The notes: a model not told the origin generated them from the sequence alone. A stretch of 32,646 nt of DNA from an uncultured Phycisphaerales bacterium (GCA_937858155.1 CALLYM010000179.1:1-32646); one strand, 5' to 3'. Positions 5,957 to 14,881 are shown, counted from the stretch's first letter. Numbers and translations: made by a program.

Positions 5957-8923
5957 TTACTTTTGTTCCGGCTTCTGCTGCAGGGGCTGTCCCCAGAACA
6001 TATACCCGCCAAACCCGCCGCCGATGTCGTCGGTGTTGTAGATGTACTGGGCGTCGAGGGCCTTGTCGATGCGGAGCTTGGCCTCCGACAGGTGGGCGTA
6101 GGAGTAGGGGTCAAGCCCGCTCTTCTTTGTGCCGTCCTTGCCCACGATGTCCTCGAGGCGCTTGGAGATGGAGCGGAGCTTCGCGGTGACGAGGTTGGAG
6201 ACCGCCTTGCCCGACTCGCCCCGCAGCGCGCCGCCGGGCATGGAGAGGTCGATCATGCGGTCGACGTACTCGGCCTGGAGCCCGCGCCGCAGGCTGGAGA
6301 TATAGGGCTTGCGGACGCTGCCGCCGGGGCTCTTGTCCAGCTCCTTCCACACAGCGTCATCGACGGAGTCGAGCATCTCGCTGAGCGTGATGGAGTCGTC
6401 ATCGCCCGCGAGCAGCTCGTTGTCAAAGACGCGGCGCGTAGTCGTGGGGTTGAGCAGCATCGTCAGGACCGACGATTGGATGCCGCCGATGCGGTCGTGG
6501 ATGGGGTAGGTGCTCTCCTGCACCGCCTCTCCGTAGCCGCCCTGGTCCAGCCACTTGTCGGTGATCATCTTGCTCGCGATCTCGGGCGTGAGGCCGAAGG
6601 ACTCCTCGAAGAACGAGTTGTCGATCGTCCACTTGAGGGCTTCACGCTGTACGCTGGCGGGGACGACCTCCAGGGGCTTCCTGTTGGTGGCGTCGCCCTT
6701 CTTGTCACGGTTGACGTACACGCCCCCGATCCACGAGGACATGATGGACAGGCCGCGGGCCTGCATGCCCAGCGTGATCTCGTAGCCGCGGCGCACGCGG
6801 GACCAGTTGTCGCCGTCCTTCACGAACTTGTCGAGCAGGCGCCCGCGGTGGTAGCGGGCCAGCTCCATCTGGTTGCGGGCGTAGTCGATGGGGTTCTTGG
6901 AGAAGTCGTAGCGGCGGGCGCGTGGGTCGACGCCGCCGGTGTCCTCGTCGGTGCCGTAGTCCAGGCCCGGCTGCCCGACGCGCTTGAGCACGTCCTTGGG
7001 GTCGTCCATGGTGTAGCCGTACTCGATCACCCACATGTCGTAGTCGCCGATGCCGGTCATCGCGACATCGCCGGTCAGCTTGCCCTTCTCCACGGAGAAG
7101 TTGACGGGGATGTAGTCCATCACGCTGCCGGCGAAGGGCTTCTTGCCCTTGACGGCGTCGCTGTTGATCTCGCCCAGCGTGTACTGGCAGGACGCCTTGA
7201 AGTTGTGACGCAGGCCCAGGGTGTGCCCGACCTCGTGGCTTACCAGGTCCGAGAGCAGCGGCTGGACGAACCAGTCGGGGATGCCGTCGAGCTCCGGGGG
7301 CTTCTTCTTCTTGTCCTTCTCGTCTTTCTTGTCGTCCTTCTTCTCGTCGTCCGTGAGGGCGTCGAAGGCCGCGTCGTTGGCGAGCATCTCGAGCGTGAGG
7401 CGACCGGTCGCCATGTCGAAGGCCTTGCCCTTCGCGGCCAGGCACAGACCGTTCACCTGGCTGGTGCGGTTCACCAGGCCGTCAAACTCGTTGCGCCCGG
7501 TGAGCATGACACCCGCGTCGTCGGCGGCGTGCGCGGGGTCACCAAGAGCGATGGGTGCGCCGCCGTACGCGGTGACACCCTTGCGTGCCCGCTCCGCGAG
7601 GATGCGGGGCCGGTCGACGGGGTCGGCCAGGCGGACGCGCGGGTCCCACTGCGGGTGCAGTTCCAGCCACGCGAGGGTCTCGGGGCTCATGCCGTCCATG
7701 ACGAGCTCGGGCATGACTTCGTTGAACTGGACCCAGAAGTGACGGATCCAGCCGTCGGTGAGGACAACGTCTGCGTCGAGGATCTGGCCGGTCAGCGGGT
7801 GGACGCGCGAAGGGCCGATGGCCGTGCCCTGGTCGTTGGAGAGCCAGCGGATGAAGTTGTAGCGGACATCCTCGGGATCCTTGTCCATGTGGGCGCCGGA
7901 GGCCTCGTCCTGCTGGTAGACCTCGACCGCGTTGACGATGCCGACCTTCTCAAAGGCCTTGTTCCACTCCAGCACGCCGCGGCGCACCGACTCGCGGTAG
8001 CGCACCGGCACGGCGGAATCGATATAGAACACGATGGGCTCCTTGGGCGGGCTCATCGCGAGCTTGCTGTCGCGCTTCTCGAGCTTCCAGCGGTTGATGT
8101 AGCGGTTCCACTTCTCCTTGTCCGTGAACTTGCCCAGGTCGCGATAGACGGTGGTGAAGTAGCCCAGGCGCTCATCGGCGTTGCGGGGCTTGTATTCGGG
8201 GTCGTCCCGCAGGAGGCTGATGGAGTAGTGGAACTCCTTCAAACGCCCTCCCGCGGTGGGCATCTCGTAGGCGATCTCCACGTTCTCAGGGAATGCCTTG
8301 GCCTTCTTGATCGTGGCGATGCGGGTGTTGGCGCCGTTCACGCTGCCGCCGAAGAACGTGCGGGCCTGGGCCACCAGCAGGTCCTTCATGTCGATGACAG
8401 GCTGGCCTGAGGGGCCCATGGTCACGATCGGGACATCGATGACGACGCGGTCGGTGAACAGGTTCTTGACGCTGCTCTTGCTCTCGGCGTCGCCGGTGCT
8501 GCGCGTGTCGACGGTGGGCTCGATGAGGACCATGCGGTTGTCCACGCGCTTCCAGTACACATACATGTCGCCGAACTGGAGGCCCGCGTAGTCCTCGCCA
8601 CTGGCGATGGTGAGGGCGATGAAGTGGCGCTGGCCTTCAAAGCCGCGGGGGAGCTCCGCGAGCATCGAGGCGTCCTTGTTCTTGACCCAGAGGGTGTAAA
8701 AGGAGGGCTTGCCGTCCGTGGTGGAGACAACCTTCTCGAACCCCTTACTCACCTCGGCCCAAGGCTTGAACTCCGGCTTCTCTTTTTCCTCGGCCTTCTC
8801 GTCCGGCTTGTCTTGGGCGGCCACCATGCTGGGGAGGCCGCAGGCGGCGACCAGAGCCGCGGCGGTCAGCAACAGCGCGCTCCAGTGTGTGCGCCCGCTG
8901 AGGTAAGAGTCACGCTGTGCCAT
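5957..8923 (-). CDS. Secreted zinc-dependent metalloprotease, metzincin-like (DUF5117/DUF4953 type, 988 aa)
   Basis: The ATG at 8923 has AAGGAG 8 bases upstream; a TTG two codons earlier is not needed. An N-terminal signal or lipoprotein-like hydrophobic stretch (LLLTAAALVAACGLPSMVAAQ) is followed by a Lys/Glu-rich linker. Residues about 45-400 fit the DUF5117-type N-terminal region. The catalytic zinc motif HEVGHTLGLRH is at 563-573 (zinc ligands His563, His567, His573; base Glu564), and a Met-turn-like SVMDY follows about 30 residues on, the metzincin layout. The C-terminal 350 residues fit DUF4953. A run of Lys/Asp (TDDEKKDDKKDEKDKKKKPP) just before the catalytic site is a family-atypical charged insert. 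Likely a periplasmic or surface peptidase; substrates unknown. The hydrophobic stretch contains a Cys (AACG) that could make it a lipoprotein. The gene stands alone with its own terminator. Confidence 0.88.
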   Translation of the reverse strand: MAQRDSYLSGRTHWSALLLTAAALVAACGLPSMVAAQDKPDEKAEEKEKPEFKPWAEVSKGFEKVVSTTDGKPSFYTLWVKNKDASMLAELPRGFEGQRHFIALTIASGEDYAGLQFGDMYVYWKRVDNRMVLIEPTVDTRSTGDAESKSSVKNLFTDRVVIDVPIVTMGPSGQPVIDMKDLLVAQARTFFGGSVNGANTRIATIKKAKAFPENVEIAYEMPTAGGRLKEFHYSISLLRDDPEYKPRNADERLGYFTTVYRDLGKFTDKEKWNRYINRWKLEKRDSKLAMSPPKEPIVFYIDSAVPVRYRESVRRGVLEWNKAFEKVGIVNAVEVYQQDEASGAHMDKDPEDVRYNFIRWLSNDQGTAIGPSRVHPLTGQILDADVVLTDGWIRHFWVQFNEVMPELVMDGMSPETLAWLELHPQWDPRVRLADPVDRPRILAERARKGVTAYGGAPIALGDPAHAADDAGVMLTGRNEFDGLVNRTSQVNGLCLAAKGKAFDMATGRLTLEMLANDAAFDALTDDEKKDDKKDEKDKKKKPPELDGIPDWFVQPLLSDLVSHEVGHTLGLRHNFKASCQYTLGEINSDAVKGKKPFAGSVMDYIPVNFSVEKGKLTGDVAMTGIGDYDMWVIEYGYTMDDPKDVLKRVGQPGLDYGTDEDTGGVDPRARRYDFSKNPIDYARNQMELARYHRGRLLDKFVKDGDNWSRVRRGYEITLGMQARGLSIMSSWIGGVYVNRDKKGDATNRKPLEVVPASVQREALKWTIDNSFFEESFGLTPEIASKMITDKWLDQGGYGEAVQESTYPIHDRIGGIQSSVLTMLLNPTTTRRVFDNELLAGDDDSITLSEMLDSVDDAVWKELDKSPGGSVRKPYISSLRRGLQAEYVDRMIDLSMPGGALRGESGKAVSNLVTAKLRSISKRLEDIVGKDGTKKSGLDPYSYAHLSEAKLRIDKALDAQYIYNTDDIGGGFGGYMFWGQPLQQKPEQK

Positions 8924-9334
8924 GAGCAATCTCCTTCAATACTGCGGGGCGGCCGGGTGCGAAAGCACGCGCAAGCCCCTGGTACATCACAACCTAGAGC
9001 GAATAGCACCCAGGCACGCACGGCCCGGACGAACGCCGAGCAGTGCGCAGGGAACCTCCGCTGGTCACACTCATCCGCAAACGGCTGGCCAGAATCCGTC
9101 GACCGCGAGAACGCCCACTCCCGGCGTCCCCTCCCCCGGTGAAGATCGAGGAACCTGATGCTCCAACGTACCAGCCGCGGCCGTTCTTATGCGGGAAGGC
9201 CAGTGGTGTTTCTGAAATATGGCTGGAAATGAGGGGGACAGAAGATAGTGCGAAGAGCACCATCATCGGAATGTGGTACGCATTGCCTCGGCCTGAGTTG
9301 TCGCACCCATCTTCTTAGGGGGTGAATCTACCTG
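8924..9334. other. Intergenic region between the divergent zinc protease and dnaE genes
   Basis: 411 bp without a convincing gene. It must contain promoters for both neighbours, but I see no strong -35/-10 pair. A short hairpin with a GAAA tetraloop (GTGC-GAAA-GCAC, 8957-8968) lies about 35 bases upstream of the protease ATG. A 91-codon frame (9043-9318) has no ribosome binding site, recognisable fold or typical composition. Confidence 0.6.
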
Positions 9335-12300
9335 ATGCCACGGGGCCCCATCCCCGCACGTAATACGCTTAGTCCCCGGTCACGGAAGACGCGAATGCCA
9401 CCTCCCGCTCACCCCACCCCAACCACCCCAGCAGCCCCCCCCACCGCCCCCGACATGGGCGCGTTTGTCCACCTCCACCTGCACACGGAGTACTCCCTGC
9501 TCGATGGCGGCAACCAGGTGGAAAAACTGGTCGACCGCGTCGCGGAGTTGGGCATGAAGGCCGTCGCGGTCACGGACCACGGCAACATCTTCGGGGCGGT
9601 GCAGGTGTACGAGGCGTGCAAGGCCAGGGGCATCCGGCCGATCCTGGGGGTGGAGGCGTACGTGACGCCCCCGGGCAAGCCGCGCAGCGACCGGACGTAC
9701 TCGGGTGGCGGCGAGGGCGGCTTCCACCTTGTGCTGCTCGCGATGAACGACGTGGGATGGCAGAACCTGCTGGTGCTCTGCAGCGAGGCCTACCTCACGG
9801 GCTTCTACTACAAACCGCGGATCGACCGCGAGCTGCTCGCCAAGCACAGCGAGGGCCTGATCGCCATCAACGGGCACCTGGGGAGCGAGATCGGCGAGCA
9901 CCTGCTCGCGTACCAGAGGAGCGGCGACGAGAAGCACTGGAAGGCGGCGGTCGAGAGCGCGGAGTGGCACGCAGCGGCATTCAGCGTTCGCGGTTCGGCA
10001 ATCGCCACAGGCGTGGCCACGAATGCCGAATCTCGGATGCCGAATGCCGGCATCCCCCGCTTCTACATCGAGCTCCAGCACCACGTCCCCGATCAGAACG
10101 TCATCAACCCGCTTCTCATCAAGCTCGCCCGCCAGCTTGGCCTCCCGCTCGTCTGCGACAACGACGCCCACTTCCTGCGGGAAGAGGACTACGACACGCA
10201 CGACACACTCATCTGCATCAGCACGGCCAAGGGCAAGCGCGACGAGAACCGCATGCGGTACCCGCGCGAGGTGTACGTCAAGAACCCGCGGGAGATGCAG
10301 GACCTGTTCGCGGGCGACGAGTACAACAACAAGGAGTACGGCAACGCGGGGCTTGAGGCGCTCGCGAACACGGTGAAGATCGCCGCGGCCTGCGACGTCA
10401 CGCTGCCGCTGGGCCAGAACAACGCGCCGCTCGTGCGGGTCATCCTGCCAGACGCGAAGAGCCTGCCCCGGCACGAGGACCCGAAGTTTGCGGGCGACCT
10501 GACGGCGTGGTACAAGGAGTACTGCTCAAGGTTCGAGCTGCGCCCGTTCCGCAACGACGACGGCTCTGCCCCCAGCGACGCGGACCGCGCCAAGGCGAAG
10601 CACGACTGCGATACCGCGCTCCGCATGCTCGCGGAAGCCGGCTTTGTGTGGAGGTACGGGAGGGAAGCGCGGCGGCCGCAGACACCCACGAATGCCGAAC
10701 CGCGAACGCCGAATGCAGACGACGACTTTGAAAGCAGAGTCGCCCGCCTCGAACGCGAACTCTCGATCCTGGCCAACAAGAACATCTCCGCCTACTTCCT
10801 CATCGTGTGGGACTTCGTGAACTGGGGCCGCAACAACGGCGTGCCGGCCCTCGCCCGTGGGTCGGGCGTGGGCACGATGGTCGGCTACGTGCTGGGCCTG
10901 TCCAACGCGTGCCCGGTGCAGTACGGGCTGCTCTTCGAGCGGTTCACCGACCCCGACCGAAGCGAATACCCCGATATCGATATCGACCTCTGCCAGGACG
11001 GACGCGGGCGCGTGATCGACTACGTCCGCCGCAAGTACGGGCACGTGGCGCAGATCATCACGTTCGGGACGCTCAAGGCGAGGGCGGCGCTCCGCGATGT
11101 CGGGCGCGTGCTGGAGATCCCGATCCCCGAGGTCGACCGCATCTGCAAGATGGTGCCCGAGGCGCTGGACATGACCCTCGCCAAAGCGCTTGAGGAAGAG
11201 CCCGAGCTCCGCCGGGCACGCGACAGCGACCCGCGCTACGCCGAGCTGCTGGCGCAGGCGGAGGGTCTGGAAGGGCACACGCGCCACGCGGGCGTCCACG
11301 CCGCTGGTGTCATCGTCGCCACGCGCCCGCTCAACGAGATCGTCCCCCTGTACAAGCAGCCCCCGAGCAAGGAGGAGGCAGAGGACGCGGTCATCACGCA
11401 GTGGGACGGGCCCACGTGCGAGAAGATGGGCCTCCTCAAGATGGACTTTCTTGGACTGCGGACGATCAGCGTGATCGAGCGCGCGAAAAAGCTGATCCGC
11501 GAAACGATGAGCGAGGAAGAGATTTGGCGCGCTGTCGGCCGCGAGAGCGACCAGGGCAAACAGCAACCATCCCAAAGACCTCTCGCCCGTTCGTCCGCCC
11601 ACCCCCTTGACCTCGACCGGCTCTCCGCGACCGACCAGAAGGTCTTTGAAATCTTCCGGCGTGGCGAGACGACGGGCGTCTTCCAGTTTGAATCCGGCGG
11701 CATGCGACGCCTGCTGGTCGAGATGAAGCCCGACCGCCTCGAAGACCTCATCGCCGCCAACGCGCTCTTCAGGCCAGGCCCCATGGACCTGATCCCCGAC
11801 TACAACCGGCGCAAGCACGGGACCGAAGAGGTGCCCAGGGTCCATGAAATCGTCGACCGGTACACCAGCGAGACATACGGCGTCATGGTCTACCAGGAGC
11901 AGGTCATGCAGATCGTGCACGGCCTGGGCGGCATCAAGCTGCGGGACGCGTACTCCCTCATCAAGAACATCAGCAAGAAGAAGCACGACAAGATCGAGAA
12001 GGAGCGGCCCAAGTTCGTCGAGGGCGCGCAGAAGCAGGGGCTCACCAAGCAGGGCGCGGAGGACCTCTTTGAGCTCATCCTCAAGTTTGCCGGGTACGGC
12101 TTCAACAAAAGCCACAGCACCGGCTACGCCATCGTCGCGTATCAAACAGCGTACCTCAAGACATTCTTCCCCGCGCAGTACATGGCGGCGTTCCTGACCT
12201 ACGAGAGCCAGGCGAGCAAGGTCAGCGAGTGGACCCCCTACCTGGAAGACTGCCGTCGCACCCGCATCGTCGACCCGGCCGACGGGCGGACTCTTTCCGT

Positions 12301-13600
12301 TGGCGTCGAGGTCAAACCGCCCGACATCAACCTGTCTCAGGCGGACTTCGCGGTTGTTCGTGATCCAGTGTCAGGCACCCGCCCTCCGGAAGGCAACGCC
12401 CGCGGCGCATCCACGAGCGCCGAATCACGGATGCCGAACGCAGCCCCCCACATCCGCTTCGGCCTCAAGGCCATCAAAGGAGCGGGCGAGAAGGCGATCG
12501 AGAACATCATCGCCGAGCGCACAAAGAACGGCCCGTTCTCCAGCCTCTTTGACTTCTGTGAACGCGTCCCCACCGGCGTCGTCAACAAGGCGATGTTCGA
12601 GAGCCTCATCAAGTGCGGAGCATTCGACGGTCTGCACTCACGCGAGAGCCGCGCCGCGATGGTCGCGACGATCGACCAGGCCCTCTCCGCCGGCTCGCGT
12701 CTCGCCCAGGACCGTGCGGCGGGCCAAGGGGGGCTCTTCGGCGGGGGCGGCGGAACCGCCACCGTGCAGAAGTCGGCCGCCCCGGCCGCGACGCCGCTCG
12801 CCCGCGCCAATCCATGGCCCGAGGCCGAGACGCTCGCCAAGGAGAAGGAAGTCCTCGGCTTCTACGTCTCGAGCCACCCGCTGGACCGTTGGAAGTTCTG
12901 GAGCAGTGTGTTCGCGACGGCCCACACACAGTCGATCAAGGACCAGCAGCAGGACGCCCGCGTCGTTGTCGCCGCCATGGTGCAGAGTGCGCGCACGCTC
13001 CTCGTCAAGAACGGCAAGAGCGCGGGCCAGAAGATGGCGATCATCACCGTGGAAGACATGAACGGCGCGTGCGACTGCGTCATGTTCACCGACTGCTACC
13101 GCACCTACGGCCACCTCGCGGTGAACGAGGCGGTCGTGTTCGTCATGGGCCGCGTGGACCTCTCGCGCGGTGACCCACAGATCATCGTGGACCGCCTGGT
13201 GCCCGTGGATGGCGTGCCGCTCGAGTCCGGCCGCCTGCGTCTCTTCCTCGATGCCACGAAGGTCAACGGCGACGGCCCGCGGGTTGTGTCGCGCGTGGCC
13301 GAGCTGCTGAAGACCCCCCCACCGTCGTCTCCGGCGGGTGCGACGCAGGTGACCGGAAAGAAGCACTCCGACACCACGCAGAGCATGTTCCCGGTAGACC
13401 TGGTGATCGCGACCGAGGACACCGTGGCCCTGCTCGCGGCCGACCCCAAGATCCGCGTCGCCCTCGCGCCCGAGTTCGTCAAGGAACTGCAGACCGAGCT
13501 TGGCGTCGGCATGATGCGGGTTGTCGGTGGCCTGACCTTCGACAAAGAGAAGGAAAAGAAGCCCTGGCAGAAACGCCGGGGTGGGGACGACGAGGAATAG
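9335..13600 (+). CDS. dnaE: DNA polymerase III alpha subunit (replicative polymerase), with in-frame insertions
   Basis: Cytoplasmic catalytic subunit of the replicative polymerase. The PHP domain begins MGAFVHLHLHTEYSLLDG (41-58), with AVTDHGNIFG. The polymerase catalytic motif PDIDIDLCQDGRGRVI is near residue 545 and the third-carboxylate region KMDFLGLRT near 702. Then come the tau/beta-binding thumb and fingers, a helix-hairpin-helix-like GLKAIKGAGEKAIENI, and an OB-fold region (VVVAAMVQSARTLLVKNGK) near 1210. At 1421 aa it is about 250 longer than E. coli DnaE. The excess includes a 40-residue Pro/Thr-rich N-terminus and insertions at residues about 214-239, 440-461, 735-755 and 1010-1037, three of which carry a dispersed repeat. 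The start is uncertain: ATG 9335 has AGGGGG at 12 bases, ATG 9395 is possible, and ATG 9455 matches the family's normal N-terminus. The catalytic core looks intact. Confidence 0.93.
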   Translation: MPRGPIPARNTLSPRSRKTRMPPPAHPTPTTPAAPPTAPDMGAFVHLHLHTEYSLLDGGNQVEKLVDRVAELGMKAVAVTDHGNIFGAVQVYEACKARGIRPILGVEAYVTPPGKPRSDRTYSGGGEGGFHLVLLAMNDVGWQNLLVLCSEAYLTGFYYKPRIDRELLAKHSEGLIAINGHLGSEIGEHLLAYQRSGDEKHWKAAVESAEWHAAAFSVRGSAIATGVATNAESRMPNAGIPRFYIELQHHVPDQNVINPLLIKLARQLGLPLVCDNDAHFLREEDYDTHDTLICISTAKGKRDENRMRYPREVYVKNPREMQDLFAGDEYNNKEYGNAGLEALANTVKIAAACDVTLPLGQNNAPLVRVILPDAKSLPRHEDPKFAGDLTAWYKEYCSRFELRPFRNDDGSAPSDADRAKAKHDCDTALRMLAEAGFVWRYGREARRPQTPTNAEPRTPNADDDFESRVARLERELSILANKNISAYFLIVWDFVNWGRNNGVPALARGSGVGTMVGYVLGLSNACPVQYGLLFERFTDPDRSEYPDIDIDLCQDGRGRVIDYVRRKYGHVAQIITFGTLKARAALRDVGRVLEIPIPEVDRICKMVPEALDMTLAKALEEEPELRRARDSDPRYAELLAQAEGLEGHTRHAGVHAAGVIVATRPLNEIVPLYKQPPSKEEAEDAVITQWDGPTCEKMGLLKMDFLGLRTISVIERAKKLIRETMSEEEIWRAVGRESDQGKQQPSQRPLARSSAHPLDLDRLSATDQKVFEIFRRGETTGVFQFESGGMRRLLVEMKPDRLEDLIAANALFRPGPMDLIPDYNRRKHGTEEVPRVHEIVDRYTSETYGVMVYQEQVMQIVHGLGGIKLRDAYSLIKNISKKKHDKIEKERPKFVEGAQKQGLTKQGAEDLFELILKFAGYGFNKSHSTGYAIVAYQTAYLKTFFPAQYMAAFLTYESQASKVSEWTPYLEDCRRTRIVDPADGRTLSVGVEVKPPDINLSQADFAVVRDPVSGTRPPEGNARGASTSAESRMPNAAPHIRFGLKAIKGAGEKAIENIIAERTKNGPFSSLFDFCERVPTGVVNKAMFESLIKCGAFDGLHSRESRAAMVATIDQALSAGSRLAQDRAAGQGGLFGGGGGTATVQKSAAPAATPLARANPWPEAETLAKEKEVLGFYVSSHPLDRWKFWSSVFATAHTQSIKDQQQDARVVVAAMVQSARTLLVKNGKSAGQKMAIITVEDMNGACDCVMFTDCYRTYGHLAVNEAVVFVMGRVDLSRGDPQIIVDRLVPVDGVPLESGRLRLFLDATKVNGDGPRVVSRVAELLKTPPPSSPAGATQVTGKKHSDTTQSMFPVDLVIATEDTVALLAADPKIRVALAPEFVKELQTELGVGMMRVVGGLTFDKEKEKKPWQKRRGGDDEE
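9974..10050 (+). repeat. Palindromic repeat element inside dnaE (copy 1)
   Basis: Two 31-base arms (9974-10004 and 10020-10050) are imperfect reverse complements, joined by an inner hairpin GCCAC-AGGC-GTGGC (10004-10017). The right arm contains the word GAATGCCGAATCTCGGATGC. The element is in frame and adds about 26 residues, including NAESRMPNA, between the PHP-domain sequence and FYIELQHH. Confidence 0.7.
10689..10717 (+). repeat. Dispersed repeat arm inside dnaE (copy 2)
   Basis: CGAATGCCGAACCGCGAACG followed by CCGAATGC. It matches the reverse complement of the left arm of copy 1 at 27 of the first 29 bases I aligned by eye, and encodes NAEPRTPNA in frame within dnaE. There is no obvious second arm. 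Confidence 0.65.
12414..12444 (+). repeat. Dispersed repeat arm inside dnaE (copy 3)
   Basis: GCCGAATCACGGATGCCGAA is nearly identical to the right arm of copy 1 and encodes SAESRMPNA in frame. An upstream stretch (about 12353-12372) may be a decayed complementary arm. Confidence 0.6.
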
Positions 13601-13653
13601 CAAGGCCACCCCGACCCGCCCCCCATGGGGCCGCCATCACCGATTGCGACCAT

Positions 13654-13674
13654 GCGCGAACCACGTGTTCGCGC
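13654..13674. promoter_or_regulatory. Perfect 8-bp inverted repeat, possible operator
   Basis: GCGCGAAC-CACGT-GTTCGCGC lies between the dnaE stop (13600) and the next ATG (13726). There is no T tract, so a protein-binding site is likelier than a terminator. Function unknown. Confidence 0.4.
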
Positions 13675-13725
13675 GGACGTACAACGTACTTCTCGCCCCG
13701 TCCCCCCAACCCAGAGGCACTCCCC

Positions 13726-14856
13726 ATGAGCAGGGCAATCACCAGGGTCGTCTTCGCGGCCGGTTTCTTGTGCGCGTACACCGTCGGAATACGCCACGCC
13801 CAAGCGCAGGGATTGGGGGTCGCGCGGGCGGGCGCGCGCTGCGTCGCGAAGGATGACGCTGCGATCCTGAAGGAGTGCATCGACGCGACCCCCGATCAGG
13901 CAGACGCGATCGACCGCTTGACGGACGGCGCTATCCAGTCTCTCCTGGCCGTTCAGTATGACGCTGAGCGTGCCGAGCGGCGTCGGCAGCTCGCCCAGGA
14001 GCGAGCCGGCGCCAAGGAAGAGCGCGAATCCCGGGTGAAGGCGTTGGGCCAGATCGAGCGCCAGTGGCTGGACGATGTTCACCTTGTGCTCGCCGCAAAC
14101 CAGGCGGACGGGTGGCTGAGGTTTGAGAAGGCCCGCAGGCGTGTCGCGCTCTATGGCCTGTACGTGACCGGAAGGATCGAGGTGCCCGTCGCGGTGACGC
14201 TGAGCGGGGCGGACGAGGACGACAATCCGGCGCTCAAGGCCGCGATCATCTCATGGGAGAACGAGATAGACGCGACCGCGAAGGAGTGGATCGCGCAGCC
14301 GGAAGATCCGGTGTCGTCCCAGACGCCGGACGGTCGGAAACAGATCGAGAAGCGCAGAGAACTCCTCCACTCGCTTGCGGTAGCGAACGTGCGGGCCTGC
14401 CGCGCGGTGAGCGAAGCGCTCTCAGAGCCTCAACGCGTGCGGTTCGCCGCGATCCGTCTGCGCGCGTTCGCGGGCGGCATTTCGCCCACGCTGTCGCGGG
14501 CAGCGGTCACGCGTGAAGTGCTGTCGATCCCGGGCCTCCCCGAGCCCAAGCGCGAGCAGGTGCGGCGCATCGTGGCCGAGCACCAGGCAAAGGTGCAGGA
14601 GATCGGTGCCGACTTCCTCAAGCGCGCGGACGAGGCCCTGCTGACGGACGCCACCGAGGGCTCGCTGCCCACGCTGACAGAACAGGCAATCGCGAAGTCG
14701 AATCAGGTCGAGCTCTCCCTGGAGGACAGTCTCTTGGCGATCCTCGACGAAGCGGAGAAGTTGGAGTACAGGAAAGTCCCGCCCGTGCCATACGTGTGGC
14801 GCGGGACGGAAGACAATGGGTGGCGATACGGCGGGCCGCTGGACGAAGAAAAATAG
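13726..14856 (+). CDS. Unrecognised secreted, charged helical protein (376 aa)
   Basis: I do not recognise the family. The ATG follows AGAGG by 8 bases. Residues 1-28 are a signal peptide (ending RHAQAQ). The mature part is Glu/Arg/Ala-rich and predicted helical throughout, with coiled-coil-like stretches such as ERAERRRQLAQERAGAKEER (about 83-102) and EPKREQVRRIVAEHQAKVQE. There is one Cys pair candidate, in ARCVAKDD and KECIDATP. The composition is reminiscent of periplasmic LTxxQ/Spy-like or planctomycete-specific helical proteins, but I see no diagnostic motif. The C-terminus VPYVWRGTEDNGWRYGGPLDEEK is distinctive. It is 125 bp from dnaE and could be read from the same transcript, with a palindrome between. 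Real gene: fairly sure; function unknown. Confidence 0.75.
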   Translation: MSRAITRVVFAAGFLCAYTVGIRHAQAQGLGVARAGARCVAKDDAAILKECIDATPDQADAIDRLTDGAIQSLLAVQYDAERAERRRQLAQERAGAKEERESRVKALGQIERQWLDDVHLVLAANQADGWLRFEKARRRVALYGLYVTGRIEVPVAVTLSGADEDDNPALKAAIISWENEIDATAKEWIAQPEDPVSSQTPDGRKQIEKRRELLHSLAVANVRACRAVSEALSEPQRVRFAAIRLRAFAGGISPTLSRAAVTREVLSIPGLPEPKREQVRRIVAEHQAKVQEIGADFLKRADEALLTDATEGSLPTLTEQAIAKSNQVELSLEDSLLAILDEAEKLEYRKVPPVPYVWRGTEDNGWRYGGPLDEEK

Positions 14857-14869
14857 GTAACCAAGCGAC

Positions 14870-14881
14870 GTTGTGCACAAC
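14870..14881. promoter_or_regulatory. Perfect 12-bp palindrome upstream of recA
   Basis: GTTGTGCACAAC. It overlaps a possible -35 (TTGTGC) that is 17 bases from TATATA (14894-14899). It also contains TTGTGCACA on both strands, close to the high-GC DnaA-box form TTGTCCACA. Operator or DnaA site are both open. Confidence 0.4.

Noticed and set aside
5153..8410. 1085-codon open frame on the plus strand
   Set aside because: Antisense to the hydrolase and zinc protease genes. High-GC third-position bias makes long antisense frames here; the translation is repetitive Val/Leu/Asp-rich without domains.
9043..9318. 91-codon frame in the dnaE upstream region
   Set aside because: No ribosome binding site, basic Arg-rich start, no family resemblance; kept only as part of the intergenic description.
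10526..12145. 539-codon open frame antisense to dnaE
   Set aside because: Mirror of the DnaE coding frame; no signals of its own.
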